DNA of 64,000 nucleotides from Pictodentalium vernedei (lineage: Eukaryota > Mollusca > Scaphopoda > Dentaliida > Dentaliidae): contig CM062297.1 of NCBI GenBank assembly GCA_031216915.1, positions 828,222,786-828,286,785 of the forward strand, written 5' to 3'. Shown here piece after piece: positions 19,864 through 31,275 of the stretch. The position numbers and the translations under genes are program-made. The notes under the pieces were generated by a model that was not told the origin of the DNA, ran no database searches, and was given only the letters and a program-made list of their open reading frames with translations. How positions within the stretch are numbered: position 1 is the first letter of the stretch; every line of letters starts with the position of its first letter.

Positions 19864-20930
19864 ATGTGTGTCGGGTCAAAGGACTCCAATCAGAAAGAGC
19901 CAGAGAAAGCAGCCGGTATAGCCGTCATAGAATCAGATGGGGAGACAGAGTCGGACGTGGTGGGCGATGATAGCTTATTGGTTCCAGGAGAGTTGGGTGG
20001 GGTTGAGACATACAGAGATGTGGTGATTGGCGACGATTTGACAATCGAACAGCGACACCAAGTGACGGGGTTGGTGAGAGAGTTCAGTGACGTGTTTTCG
20101 GAGAGGCCTGGGGCAACCGATCTCGTGGAACATAAGATTGAGGTGACCATCTGGGAGCCGGTGCGGGTAAAGCCCTACCCTATCCCTTATGCTAAGAGGA
20201 AAGAGATGCGGAAGGAGTTAGCCAAAATGTTGAAAGCGTGTGTCATTGTGTCGTCCAACTTCCTGTACGATTCCCCGGTGGTTTTGGTGAGAAAGAAGAA
20301 TGGTGATTTCCAACGCCTTAATTCCATAAATAAGCTCGATAACGAGCCCATGTGGAACATAGAGGACATTCTGACAGACCTACATGGGTCAACCCTGCTC
20401 AGCAAGATAGATTTCGGCAGGGGGTACTGACTGATTCCGGTAAGGCGGGAGGACAGACACATGACATCATTTACGACGCCAGACGGATGCTACCAGTTCA
20501 GAAAAATCCCATTTGAAATGATAAACGCGGGCGCTACGTTCAACAGAATGATGAAGCTGTTGGGTGGCGCCTGGACGTTGTCAACTACGTGCATGACGTA
20601 CTCTGTAAAACTAAGACCTGGGCAGAGCATATAGGGACACTCTGGGAGTTGTTCCGGAAACTCCGTGACTCGGGACTGACGGTGAAGCCCTCCAAATGTC
20701 AAATCTGGTTCAGGAGCGTTGAATTCCTCGGGCATAAGGTGGGAGAGGGGAAGGTAGAAATGGACGATGACAAACTAGAACGGATCCGCGACGCGGACCC
20801 TCCCCAGACGAAACGACAGGTTAGGTCATTTCTGGGTTTGGCGGGATATTACCGCAAGTTTGTTCCAAATTTCGCGGAGGTGGCGGTACCCCTTACCGAC
20901 CTGACAAAGAAGGGCCAACCAAATAAGGTG
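19864..20930 (+). pseudogene. gypsy reverse transcriptase
   Basis: RT copies the element RNA into DNA. Visible blocks in order: 'VRVKPYPIPYAKRKEMRKEL', 'SPVVLVRKKNGDFQ', 'STLLSKIDFGRGY' followed by a stop (20,428), then in another frame 'TTPDGCYQFRKIPFEMINAG', then 'CQIWFRSVEFLGHKVGEGK' and 'KRQVRSFLGLAGYYRKF'. The catalytic YxDD box reads Y-V-H-D (about 20,586-20,597), so the first Asp is changed. At least three frame changes are needed to follow it. Confidence 0.85.
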
Positions 20931-21137
20931 AAATGGGGACCTTTAAGACGTTGAAAGACTTCTTGTGCAGGTCACCCATCCTTCGACTACCGGACTTTGC
21001 CAGGCCCTTCTTGGTACAAACCGACACATTGGACACGGAGGTGGGGGCCGAGTGGCTCCAGAAATACACTGATGGACGGTTCCCCGTGGCATATGCTAGC
21101 AAGAATTACTGCAAAGGGAGCGAAACTACTCAGTAAT

Positions 21138-21201
<64 letters not shown>

Positions 21202-21300
21202 CAATCGTCTTGGCAGTAAAAAGGTTTCAGAACTTTTTGTACTGCACACTGACCACAGCCCCCTGTCCTGTATTCAAAGGTGTAAGTTTGAAAGCAGTAG
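20931..21300 (+). pseudogene. gypsy RNase H, split by a GA microsatellite
   Basis: RNase H would remove RNA from the RNA-DNA hybrid. 'LKDFLCRSPILRLPDFARPF', 'LVQTDTLDTEVGAEW' (Asp of the active site) and 'FPVAYASKNYCKGS' are visible before a stop. After the (GA)n tract, 'AIVLAVKRFQNFLY' continues the domain. The tract sits where this family normally has an 'SVIERE'-like stretch, i.e. GA-rich codons. Confidence 0.8.
21138..21199. repeat. (GA)n microsatellite inside RNase H
   Basis: About 30 uninterrupted GA units. It replaces the short GAGAGAGA codon run of the conserved Ile-Glu-Arg-Glu stretch, so it probably grew from the coding sequence. Confidence 0.9.
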
Positions 21301-21426
21301 GATCATGAGGTGGTCGCTCCTGTTCCAGAACTACAGTTTTAAAACTGAGGCGGTTAAGGGAAGTGAAAATGTGGCGGCTGACTACCCCAGCCACCATGCT
21401 GAAGCATGATAAATTTTGGGAACGGG

Positions 21427-22932
21427 TGTAAGGGACCAAGGGTCGGTCACCGAGGGGAAAGCAGTGGGGACCTTACCCCGATTAATGGTAGCATACACAC
21501 CTGGTAAAGCTATACTCGGTAGATTAACCCGTCTGTCGCATATGCGTGGACGGGCAATTTGTGTTTGGGAGAGCGTGGTGAGAGCTGGTTAACCCATCTG
21601 GCGCATATGAATGGATTGGAAATCTGTGTTTGAGTGAGTGCAGAGACATACAGAGTGGTATAAGGGACCAAGGGTCGTCACGGGGGGGGGGGGGGGGGGA
21701 TAGGCACCTTACATCGATTATTAGTGGCACCAGTGCCCGGTGGAGATATAAACCCGCAAAACGGGAGCATGTGGTGGAATGTGTACCGTGGGAGTTATTA
21801 GTGAGGATTTACATGACCGACGCATGAACCTGGTCGTGAGCCCAGCAATTATTAGCGCATATTTTATTGCCTTAAACGTTGACGGGTGAAAGAGAGTGTT
21901 ATGGGTCCAAGGGTAGAGATGTTCTCAGTATGGTGTGCCGTCTATTCGCGTGTGTCGGGACGTGAGTTAGTATCTGTATGAGTGCAGAGGGGGCCGTGTA
22001 CATACTGGGGAATGCAAATTGTATATATGCATGTGTGCGTTCACGGAAGTTGTCTAAATTGTTAATTATTGTTTAAGAGTGAACGCGACTCGATCTTGTG
22101 TGTTTTGGAACAACTGGAAGTATGTTCCTTGGTAGGGTTGTCAAGATCGACTCGAATTGATAGCGTGTATATTATGTAAAATAAATCATTCTTTGATCCG
22201 TGGTTAGCAGAAGCCAGCTGTTAATCTCTTAATTAATCGGACATCAACATTAGCCATGAAAACAGGTGAACATGTAATTATTTTTATCATATAGTTTAGA
22301 ATAGGTGAGAAGTTATTAGGCTAAATGGCGCAGGAGGGCTTTGAGGGCCAGAAGCGACGTTGAACGAATGACGTGAAGTAAAGTTAGTTGGAGGCAGCTA
22401 TCGAGAGCTCGAACAGCTAATTTAATTGGAGCTATTGAGAGTTCGAACATTTGACTTAAGCTAGGAGCTCGGAGTGAGCTTAGTGGAAGCCAGGCAAACC
22501 GCGTGCATGAACATAATTGGTTTAAACGGTAGACGGAGAGTGGTTTAGGCGGTACAAAACTGTAACAGGGAGTGACAATATATTATCACACGTGCAAAGT
22601 GAGATAGATTGAGTTGGTTAGAGGTGTTGACGGACACAATGAGCGTACTTAAAGGTGGAAGCGACTATAAATAAACTATACGTTATGTGTACAATTGTAT
22701 GGGAAGTGAGAGGACGACCAGGAGCTGGGGAACAACAAGAGACAACCAGGCGACAGCATTGAACACGGGGTACCCCGGAAAGAGCTCGAACTTTCGTGGT
22801 GGGGAAAATTCATCTGTGATTTGTTTTGTGTTGTGTATATATTTTCATGGATTGTTCTTGATGCGTACATGTGAATACAAAATAGTGTTTTATTTTCATT
22901 AAATCATATTCAGATGATACCCGCGGGTTACA
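21427..22932 (+). repeat. Right LTR of the gypsy element
   Basis: Begins TGTAAGGGACCAAGGG after the pol remnants and ends CCCGCGGGTTACA, giving TG..CA edges and a 5-base TGTAA/TTACA inverted pair. The 5' third has local repeats of 'GGGACCAAGGGTCG' (21,431, 21,663, a weak one near 21,903) and 'GGCGCATATG'-like words. AATAAA words lie near 22,182 and 22,673. It cannot be compared with a left LTR because none is present, so the borders are inferred. Confidence 0.6.
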
Positions 22933-24080
22933 TTTTTAAATATCAAGTCACCAACACCAGTCCTGAAGATGACGAATCTGCCCCAACACAACCACAACAC
23001 CGCGAGGTGGAGAGACGAATGTTCACTCAAAAGCCCGGCTGTCCTCTCCGAGTACGGTAGAGCTCTAGAGTGATCATAAATCTCACATATCTGCCCCATC
23101 ACGTTGTGACACGGTGTACCTTTTGATGTAGTAGTTTTTGGTGTGTTGGCCATAGTGACTGTTCAGCAGCGATTGGTGTAGTAGTAGTTGTTGCAATTGA
23201 GATTACTGGTGTGAAAGTTGTTGCGGTGTACATGTTGTTAGGATAGATTAGTGCATAGTAGTTGTTGGTGTTGTGGTAGTCGATGTAGTAATTGTTGGGC
23301 TGGTATAAGAGATGTGTTGGTTGATGTTGTGGGTTTAGTGGTAGATATAGATTTAGTAGCGGTTAGTGTTGTTGTGTTGGTGGTTGAGGTGTACAAACAG
23401 CCCCTACCCCCCCCCCCCCCAAACACCCCATACCTCACTATCCTCGTCCACAAGAGTCCCCAGACCACTGTCATCGTAAAGGCAATGGTGTCGGAGCTGC
23501 AGTGGCATTGAAAACCATGTTCTAGGAGCGTCTTAATTGTTGGACGTCATATAGGAGCTAAGAATGATGAAGCCTCTTCTACGCTACTGCAACACAGCCC
23601 AGAATACGCAAATTGTCGGGAAATAGGATAATACCAAGAGGATGGTACAGTAAACGCTGGTAGATAGATCAATGGAGGTCCGAAGCCTAAAATTACCAAA
23701 ATGGGTACAAGCCGCCCATACTATGCTACCATACTAGAAAACCCATCATATCCCACACCATCATTTGATATTCCCATTTTGTACTACTCGTAGCAACCGG
23801 AGGAGAGTAAAAGATGCCAGGTAAATAGCATCAAGGGCTATGAGTATACAGCCCATAATTTGCTTTCTTACCAAATAACACACACCCAGCAATACCATAC
23901 GACTGATAACATACTACCCGTGGCCAGCAACACATTCGTATAAGGCATTAGATGTGTTAGCTATGCTAAGAGGTAACAACTGTTTGATGAAGAAAAGTAA
24001 TGTCTTACAAAACTTGTTGATTTCTTTAACAAAAGTGATGAATTTTCTGAGAAAACATGTTCATTGATTTTTATTACAAA
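22933..24080. other. No gene recognised; GT/TTG-rich and C-tract sequence
   Basis: 23,150-23,400 is rich in GTTGTTG/GTAGTAG words, which create false open frames. A C-tract lies at about 23,407-23,420. Past it the sequence looks unique and non-coding. Confidence 0.4.
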
Positions 24081-24485
24081 ACTCATGACCTCGGATTATG
24101 ACAAAACCTGGAGATTTTATTACAAAAGTGGTCATCTATGACAAAACCTAACGATTTTTATTGCAAAGGTGAGAGCTATGAGAAAAGTGGCCAGTAAATA
24201 TAAAAGTGTGCGTGTCGGATTAATCTCCACATTGCCCGCGTATGCATAAAAAATTTTCGTCATTAATATAAAGTTTCGTCACCTTTTTTATACAACTTTT
24301 CATAAAATTTGTCCGAATTAAGACGGGTACACGTCTCTTAATAAAGGTAGTGTCTAGACCTTAAGATTTCCGACTCAAATTACGAAGCAAAGCATTGCTG
24401 CAATAAAAATCGCTAGGTTTTGTCATAGATGACCACTTTTGTAATAAAATCTCCAGGTTTTGTCATAATCCGAGGTCATGAGTTT
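24081..24485. repeat. Foldback element with ~86-bp arms
   Basis: The left arm (24,081-24,166) starts 'ACTCATGACCTCGGATTATG' and the right arm (24,400-24,485) is its near-exact complement. The ~230-base centre is unrelated and non-coding. The two arms differ at only a few positions. Confidence 0.75.
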
Positions 24486-24689
24486 TTTGCAAGGAAATGC
24501 CAGCTGGCAATAAAGGCGTAAACAATAACCGATTTTCATTGAATAAACTCAAACCCACTGATTTTGTTAAGAGAGAGGTGTTAGAAATTGTGTTTGGACA
24601 AACTTTCAACCATAATTCTCAGTGAGTGGTAAGTGGGCATTGCTTGTCATCAATAACACATTGCAGGTTATCAACTTTACACAAAAAAC

Positions 24690-24780
24690 GGCATTTAATT
24701 AGATAAATACTTCATACTGTCGCGAGTCATTCGCGACGGTATGAAACATTTGTCTAATTAAATATTGCCTTTTATAATGA
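24690..24780. repeat. Palindrome centred on 'TCGCGAGTCATTCGCGA'
   Basis: 'GGCATTTAATTAGATAAATA' and its imperfect complement enclose 'CTTCATACTGTCGCGA'. No coding link. Confidence 0.5.
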
Positions 24781-25334
24781 CTCGCGACCGGTAATCCAAG
24801 TGAATTAACAATAATTAGTCGATTAATCTGTTTATCTAATTAAGTCCAACGACAGCTACACGTACAGAAAGCACGGAGTCTGATCATAAATTGAATCAGT
24901 GGAATTTTCGAGTTTTGTGGGATTTTTTCGTGACCAATTGTCCGTTCACTCTTGAAATATTTGTCAATTCATCTTTCGAAACTCGATCATTTTATTTGGG
25001 TCAAACAGTGACACCCCCACCCTCCCCTCCCCTCCTTAATTAGCGTTTTGGTATCAAAACACTTTGTTTGGCTCTAAAATATCCAGAATGGATAAAAATT
25101 TGCGCCAGACAGTTGCGGGCCAGCATGAACACCGTGTACCATTTTGCCTTATAATATTGTATTTTGTGACATATGCTACAATGACAAAAACGCTCTCCAT
25201 AAAGGACATTTTACAAGGAAAATAATTGTAGAACACACTCCCTTTTTACTAAATTCCATGGGGACATGAAAAACGCCACTCTGCACAAAATCATATCAGG
25301 AGAAAGCACCCTGAGGATAAGGTTCCTTCAATTA

Positions 25335-25490
25335 TCGACGTCCGTTCAGAACATGACTGTGCAGTTGGGCAGTGAAGCAAATAGTTACTGTTTAGTTGTG
25401 GTGATAACTGTATCGACGTCCGTTCAGAACATGGCTGTGCAGTTGGGCAGTGAAGCAAATAGTTACTGTTTAGTAATGGTGATAACGTTA
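25335..25490. repeat. Tandem duplication, 78-bp unit, two copies
   Basis: 'TATCGACGTCCGTTCAGAAC' to 'GTGGTGATAAC' occurs twice in a row (starting about 25,334 and 25,412) with very few differences. 78 is a multiple of three and the run lies in a 91-residue open frame (25,266-25,541), but the protein shows no known domain and is probably not a gene. Confidence 0.75.
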
Positions 25491-25547
25491 CAGATGAAAA
25501 CAATACCTTTGTGTATCCTCGATTGTGTTGATGAAATGTAGTGATGA

Positions 25548-25809
25548 TACAGTACGTGGCGAGTGGATTGTGACTAAATCACCCGCGGAGTGGAGTTATC
25601 ACCAAAACTATAATTTCAAATTCTGTACATATGGACAAAAAACGCAAGCAATGTTTCGGCCAATGGACCTCCGGGTTTAACCCGGAGGTCCATTGGCTGG
25701 AACTTTGCTTGTGATGGTCATGCTTTGCAACAAATCTGCAATTATTGCTCGGGGGAAATGTCCACTCTGCGGGTGATTTAATGATAATACACTCTCCACG
25801 TATACTGTA
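25548..25809. mobile_element. TACAGTA MITE, copy 3 (full)
   Basis: Same ends as copy 2 and the same central hairpin ('GGCCAATGGACCTCCGGGTT' and complement). It is very similar to the copy at 17,274 but in the reverse internal order, so it lies in the opposite orientation. Confidence 0.75.
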
Positions 25810-26737
25810 TGTTGAATAGTTGGAAAGGGCCTTGAAAACGCTTTCCAATTTACAGTAATGTGATCACAAAACTGGTCTCTATCGCGATTCGACCGCGACA
25901 ACCTCACACAATTGGTCGAGGCTTTCTAAATAAAATACGGCGAACACAAAATCGCATCAAGGAAAGGAAAAGAAAATAGTGTCTCTTATTCAATGTTCTC
26001 GCATTTTATTTTCGACAGGTGCGATTCTTTCTGTTTCGCGGAGAAAAGCGGACAGATAATTTCGAATGGGTCGCGACCTGGTCGAAATTCTCTATCTACC
26101 TTGGTGAGCACGATACCGTTTGTAGTCTTACATAACAGTTTCTGAAAATCATTGATTAAAATTCTATAAATGATCTAATATGGATGGGTCAAATTAGGTT
26201 ACCCTAAACTAGCCAAACTATCGCTAACATTCTGTTCTTTCTGAGCTATCAAAGTCACGTTCTCGAATGGCGCCAGAATATCACAAAGTTCATTGAGAAT
26301 TTTGCGTCCATATGTTAATAGCTGTCAACAATTCACTTAAATTTTTCTTTTTAGCTTTTGCAACATAAATCTGTTTTTGATAAGGTGAATGTCTATTGCG
26401 TATACAATATTTTAGTTAAAACGTGTGGGTTTCAGTTAATCAACACAGAGGTATTTATTATTGTAATAAAGAGAATAAACCTGATCGATATTAATTAGAG
26501 ACTGATTTCGTGACAAATTTCAACAATCGAATAAGATAAGCGAAAAGGCTGTATGCAGTCATCCGTGTTCGTGTGATACCTGATTAAATTATTACTGAGG
26601 CTTATTGTTCAACTCCTACGCTGCCCACCTTTTATCAATTGGAAGTAGAGACATTTTGTACGAAGTCCTGACTTGATAATCTGGCTCATGTCAGTCAGTC
26701 ATACATAGTAGTTTGTGAACACCTATCATTAAAACCC
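25810..26737. other. No gene recognised
   Basis: AT-rich unique-looking sequence; no domain in any frame and no clear repeat noticed. Confidence 0.4.
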
Positions 26738-26947
26738 TTAACCAAAGGTAACGTCCGAAACCGGCCAGCGCTATTCACAAAAATCATCATTCAATTTTAT
26801 TCTTTTTTAATTAAAAACATGACCCCCATTGGAACGAGCTCGTTGAGGTCATAAGCTATGTTTTTGACGCAAAAAATTAAAACAATTAGTTATACACGAG
26901 TTTTGTTTACAAATGTTGTCGTTCTTTCGTGTTAAGTGAAGGGTTAA
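26738..26947. mobile_element. TTAA palindromic MITE, copy 5 (eroded)
   Basis: TTAA at both edges, 'CCGGCCAGCGCTATTCACAA' near the left end, and a reduced centre 'CATTGGAACGAGCTCGTTGA' where most of the right palindrome arm is gone. Confidence 0.7.
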
Positions 26948-27045
26948 TGGGGAGTTATGAGTATGTTTCTTCTGATACAGACTAATAAAACAGACCAAAC
27001 AAGTCAATCTATTCTTTTGATGCTGCAATGAGAAAACATCATAGT

Positions 27046-27130
27046 CAGAGTTGGGAGGAGTTAAAATTTTCCTCAACACGTCAGCGTGTTAAATAATTCT
27101 GCGTTAACATGTTACATTACGTGTACAGTC
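27046..27130 (-). mobile_element. hAT-like MITE, terminal fragment
   Basis: 'CAGAGTTGGGAGGAGTTAAA' followed by 'AACACG..GCGTGTTAAATAAT' is the minus-strand terminus of the 40,662 family, cut after about 80 bases. Confidence 0.6.
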
Positions 27131-27360
27131 CATTTAAAATATTCTCTCCTCTCCACTGGTCGATTGCATAATAGGGTGTCTAAAAATAGGATAAGCTAAT
27201 TGGCTTTGAGGGGAACTTTTCAGTATCCATGGTAATTACTTCAACAACAACAAGTGCAGTTGTCAATGATGATCTTATGGACAATCAACTGTGTTGACTG
27301 ATTATATGGTACAAATGATTTTAACAAACAATACTTTATTAAGCAATTTTTTTTATTAAT

Positions 27361-27627
27361 GATATCTGACTTTAATGCTTTTTCTACAAACATTTGCACA
27401 CACGAATAACAGAATATAGGCCTATTATATTTTAAAAAATATATACGCAAGCACTCTTTCAAAGCACTATAATATCGATCGGGTTTTGTGATTTATGATA
27501 TCTGACTTTAATTCTTTACAAGTATCTATAAACATTTGCACACATGAATGACAGAATATATTATCTTTTAAAAAAATATATACACAAGCACTCTTTCAAA
27601 GCACCATAATATCGATCGGGTTTTGTT
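27361..27627. repeat. Tandem duplication, 136-bp unit, two copies
   Basis: 'GATATCTGACTTTAATGCTT' starts the first copy and 'GATATCTGACTTTAATTCTT' the second at 27,497. Both end in 'ATATCGATCGGGTTTTGT'. Small indels separate the copies. Confidence 0.75.
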
Positions 27628-27693
27628 TGCACTTTTGAATAGAAAATCGTATTCCATGGAGTTAGCACTCAGCTACTAATGGGTAAAAATACA

Positions 27694-27910
27694 CAGTACG
27701 TGACAGGTGGACTACTACCAAATCACTTGTCAAGTGAATGTTTTACAGAACTCATATTTTTTTACACATACTGATTTTTTAAGGGCCACCAGATTTATCT
27801 ACACATCCATCAAGAGACAATTTGCTTGCTTGTCTGCTGTTTATCGGCGCCTGTAAGTTGAAGTTGAGTGGATAATTCACTCTGTGTGATTTAGTTGTAA
27901 TCCACTCTGC
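27694..27910. mobile_element. TACAGTA MITE, diverged copy
   Basis: 'ACAGTACGTGACAGGTGGAC' and 'GTGATTTAGTTGTAATCCAC' match the two ends of the family loosely. The centre is unrelated. Confidence 0.45.
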
Positions 27911-27974
27911 ACTTATCTACACACACGAAATAAATTGTGTGAACAAACTAGACATCTTGCAAGAAGCATTAGCT

Positions 27975-28100
27975 ATTTATTTATCTATTTATTGGTGTTT
28001 AAGGTCACTTTTCATCAGCTATGGCTAATTGTGCCCATCGGTCGCAATTGGCCATAGTTGCAGAAAAGTGATATTAAACACCAATAAATAAATAAATTGT
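27975..28100. repeat. Inverted pair of LINE/SINE 3' tails
   Basis: 'TTTATTGGTGTTTAAGGTCA' and, ~65 bases on, 'GATATTAAACACCAATAAAT' face each other, forming a palindrome. The 'TTAAACACCAATAAATAAAT' tail is the one seen at the SINE and LINE 3' ends in this window. Confidence 0.6.
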
Positions 28101-28338
28101 GACCACAACAAAGGTCTAAAGTCAAGTTTAGCCGATTGTTTACCCCTTTGGTGCCAATTTTAGTGGACATCCATCCCAGGCACTGGTGACTGGGTCCTAT
28201 TTCACCAGTAAAGTGGAACTTTCTTACCATAGTAAATAAGCACTGCTTCACTTCCCGTTACCACGGGGAAAGAAGCACTATTAAATATTATCACAGTGTA
28301 CATTATTGTCTAAGAAATTCTGTGGAAATGCAATGACC

Positions 28339-28357
28339 TCCCCCCCCCCCCCCCCCC
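28339..28357. repeat. C-tract
   Basis: About 19 C bases, one of several G/C homopolymers in the window. Nothing coding is seen from 28,101 to 28,894 apart from chance open frames in T-rich sequence. Confidence 0.8.
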
Positions 28358-28894
28358 ACCAAATATTTCAGACAGCACACCTCTTGAGCGAGGTGGTGAT
28401 CCATTCAACATGTGTTTGTTTAAATACACGAGAATAATTTAACTGGGGGTTTTTTAACAATTTTTTTGTGGTTGGGAGACGTGATTTGGTTATACTCACG
28501 AGTCTCTTTAAAATTTAATCGGGGTCCTTTTTTAGAATTTCACTTCTTTTTTTGAAAACAAAGTACAAAGAACTGTTTCGACCAGGGGAGATAAGTTTGA
28601 CCGGTGTTTTTATTTTTTTCTTCTTCATTTTTTTTCATGTCACTGATCATGTTGCGTGTCCTGCCAAAATATTTTTTTTTCAAGAGTGGTATCTTTTAAA
28701 ACGGACACATTTTTCGGTAAATTTAGCTGATAATTTTCTGTTAGTAAACAAGTTTTACTGTCAATGCAGTCCAGGATGTGATGGAAGGACATGAGGGGGA
28801 AACCCCTTCGAAGTGCTTGCCTTATCCGAATAGGAATTTTTTTCCCTTTCAGTGCCCCATCGCAGGTCAAAACAACATAAACCTTGATTGACAT

Positions 28895-29035
28895 TCCCTT
28901 ACCGCGATCATCGAGATCGTTCCAATGAGAGGTCATAAGCTATGTTTTTTTAACAAAAATTTAAAACATAATAAAATTTGAATGGAGATTTTTGTGTATA
29001 GTGCTGGCCGAATTTGGCTGTTGACGTTGGGTAAA
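28895..29035. mobile_element. TTAA palindromic MITE, right-half fragment
   Basis: 'ATCGTTCCAATGAGAGGTCA', 'AAGCTATGTTTTTTTAACA' and 'TATAGTGCTGGCCGAATTTG' follow the right half of the family; the left half is missing. Confidence 0.65.
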
Positions 29036-30092
29036 AACAGAAAGCTTGCTAGCTGTTTTCATCCTTTTTCCCGCATATTGGACGATTATTTTTTTTAATG
29101 AATAATACATTCTCATTTTAGTTCATCTAAACTATTTCGGTAAAATGCTTATGCTATAATAAAAATTAAATCACCGGGTTTTAACTTTGAAATGTTCGGA
29201 CACTCGGCACAGTATAGAATCCATAATCCCGTATCGGAAAAGCTATTGCCGCAGCTAAACGCCAGGATGTTTCGCCAAGACTGTCACATTGTTGTTTCAA
29301 AAACACCGTACACCAAGAATACATTTTATTCACTGAAATACTCGTTCTATTCCAGGGAATCTAATCATATATCAGCGAAAATTTTATTTTAATATGAAAA
29401 CAAATCGAAAATCTCACGAATTAACGAACGGATTTTTTCAATTCCTATATTAAACCGCAGTACAGAGTTCTGGAAATGAAAGATATTGCATTTGTATCTG
29501 AATATTTTATTAAATGTAGGGTTTAGAAATTTTCTGACCGAACAATATAATTGCTAATCAGGGACAGTCTCTGAAAGATTTTTCTCGCCAGACATTAATT
29601 GGTTATGTAATCCTTCTCACATGACCGCACTAAAACAGCTTTTCATTTTCCCGGTCGTTTCTACACAAACGATGGGGTAATTGACAAGTGCGGTTTTGTA
29701 TGCAATGTACACGTAATGCTAAGATGAGGGCGTTCTTGTTATCAATGTGTTTGAAATTAATTCGCATTCACAACAAACTTGTTGTCCATCATTTATGCTG
29801 TATTTTTGTTTCAATAAATAGTTGATTCCTATTGGGGGACAAATAATGAATCAGTCTACATTCATCTTTATTATGTTTGAAAACGAATCGATGTATTAAT
29901 TTCAAAAACACAGAATGTTTTTCATATGCGACTGGATATCAGTAATTTGGTTTCATCAAGAAACGAACCGCGTTTGATGTCTTAATTTTCCCGTCGTCTT
30001 TAATTAGCCTCGAAAAGGGGGTTGTGGACCCGTGAAGACAATGTGTTCACCCGGGTGTGACGAAAGGGGGTTTTAAATGGAGCGTACACGTA
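29036..30092. other. No gene recognised
   Basis: AT-rich unique-looking sequence. A 66-residue open frame at 29,192-29,392 has no recognisable domain. Confidence 0.4.
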
Positions 30093-30633
30093 ATGAAACG
30101 ACGTTAAATGTTGAAATCAACAAAATTGTAATAACTTCGGCCATTTTTATTGATTTGAATTTGAATATAATTGAACTTACGCACAGTTCGTCTCTTGAGT
30201 TCCAACGTGTTCTATGTGTCTATTGGCACATAGAACACATTGGAACTCAGGGAACGAGTAGTTAGGATAGTTCTATCAGGTTATCGTAAATTCTAACATT
30301 CAGCGATGTTTTCAGTTAAGAATACAATCGCTGCGGCCGTATTCTTAGAAAGAGACATCCGCCGTTGCTCGAATACCAGTCCTTACATGGCAAATAGGCG
30401 TTCGGATGAATCTGATATTGCTGTATCGTCAAATATCGGCTGACCAAATTCGCCAACGTTGGTAGGAGGGCTACGGACATCTAAATTATTCGTGTTCTTC
30501 AATTTCGTCAAACTGCGCAAAATTCGACGTCATCGGCACTCCCGATCCGGCTTGGGTAAACACAAGATAACAACGCAATGCTGTACATATTATACAATTA
30601 TAATCTTCAAAGTTGAACGTTATTAACTTGGCT
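30093..30633 (-). mobile_element. hAT-like MITE (minus), split by the LINE: left piece
   Basis: This is the complement of the 40,662-41,243 element, including the nested hairpin at about 30,186-30,257 and 'AAGCCGGATCGGGAGTGCC'-like text on the other strand. It also holds a block (about 30,420-30,530) that the 40,662 copy lacks but the 14,627 copy has. It continues at 36,602 after the LINE. Confidence 0.8.
30622..30633. repeat. Target-site duplication of the LINE, left copy
   Basis: ATTAACTTGGCT; an identical copy stands at 36,602-36,613, immediately after the LINE tail. Confidence 0.85.
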
Positions 30634-31275
30634 CCTAGGGGTTAGATGATCCTTTGGGTCTCCTTTGACCATACCCTACTAGGCGGGTCCCCGGGTGGCT
30701 GATAGGGGAATGGCCTGCTTGCAGGTTAGCTGCTGAATAAATTGAATAAGCAGCCCCGGACCAAAATGGTACGAATACTGAAGTTTTTACTCCAGGCACC
30801 TTGTTCTCCCGTGAGGTGCGAACATGACGCTATAGAGGACGGGATCATGCTGGTTGAGGACTCAGCGCCCCGGTTAGGGCAGCTCTTGGTATTTTCACTG
30901 AGGCCATCAGACCTCCGTGCAAGTATCGACGGTAGAGTCCAATCCACCAGTTCGGCCAATACTTTGTGGCGGGAATGTTGGTCTTTCCGGCCCGGCTTGA
31001 TCAATCGGGATCCCAGTGACGTTACGTGGGGCATTTAGTGGTCGCTGAACTAGCCGTTACAATATTTTATTCCCATTTTGTTGTGTAGCAAGCATGGATA
31101 AGACTGCCCTAAACAACTCATGTTTCTATTTCACACTATTGCACTGTCTGTATAAAACGTTCGTCCACACTGACATTTCCTCAGGGTACGGTTAGTTGAT
31201 CGACCACTATTGGATAGCGTGGCATAACGGGTCAATCAGTTCGCATATATGATTCGTCATCAATGTTGGCTGAGT

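Larger units (their letters stand above)
17534..22932 (+). mobile_element. Ty3/gypsy LTR retrotransposon, Gmr1-like gene order, 5'-truncated
   Basis: Gag remnant, protease, integrase, reverse transcriptase and RNase H blocks follow each other on the plus strand, then one ~1.5-kb LTR. The integrase, including its GPY/F module, precedes the RT, as in the Gmr1 group of Ty3/gypsy elements described from deuterostomes. No left LTR is seen; the TACAGTA MITE abuts the broken end. Many stops and frameshifts and a changed RT catalytic box show that the copy is dead. Confidence 0.85.

Noticed and set aside
23238-23511. Thr-rich and Val-rich frames
   Set aside because: Produced by low-complexity GTTGTTG/CAACAAC text.
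25266-25541. 91-residue frame with an in-frame 26-residue duplication
   Set aside because: The duplication is also perfect at DNA level, there is no known domain, and the flanks are non-coding repeats.
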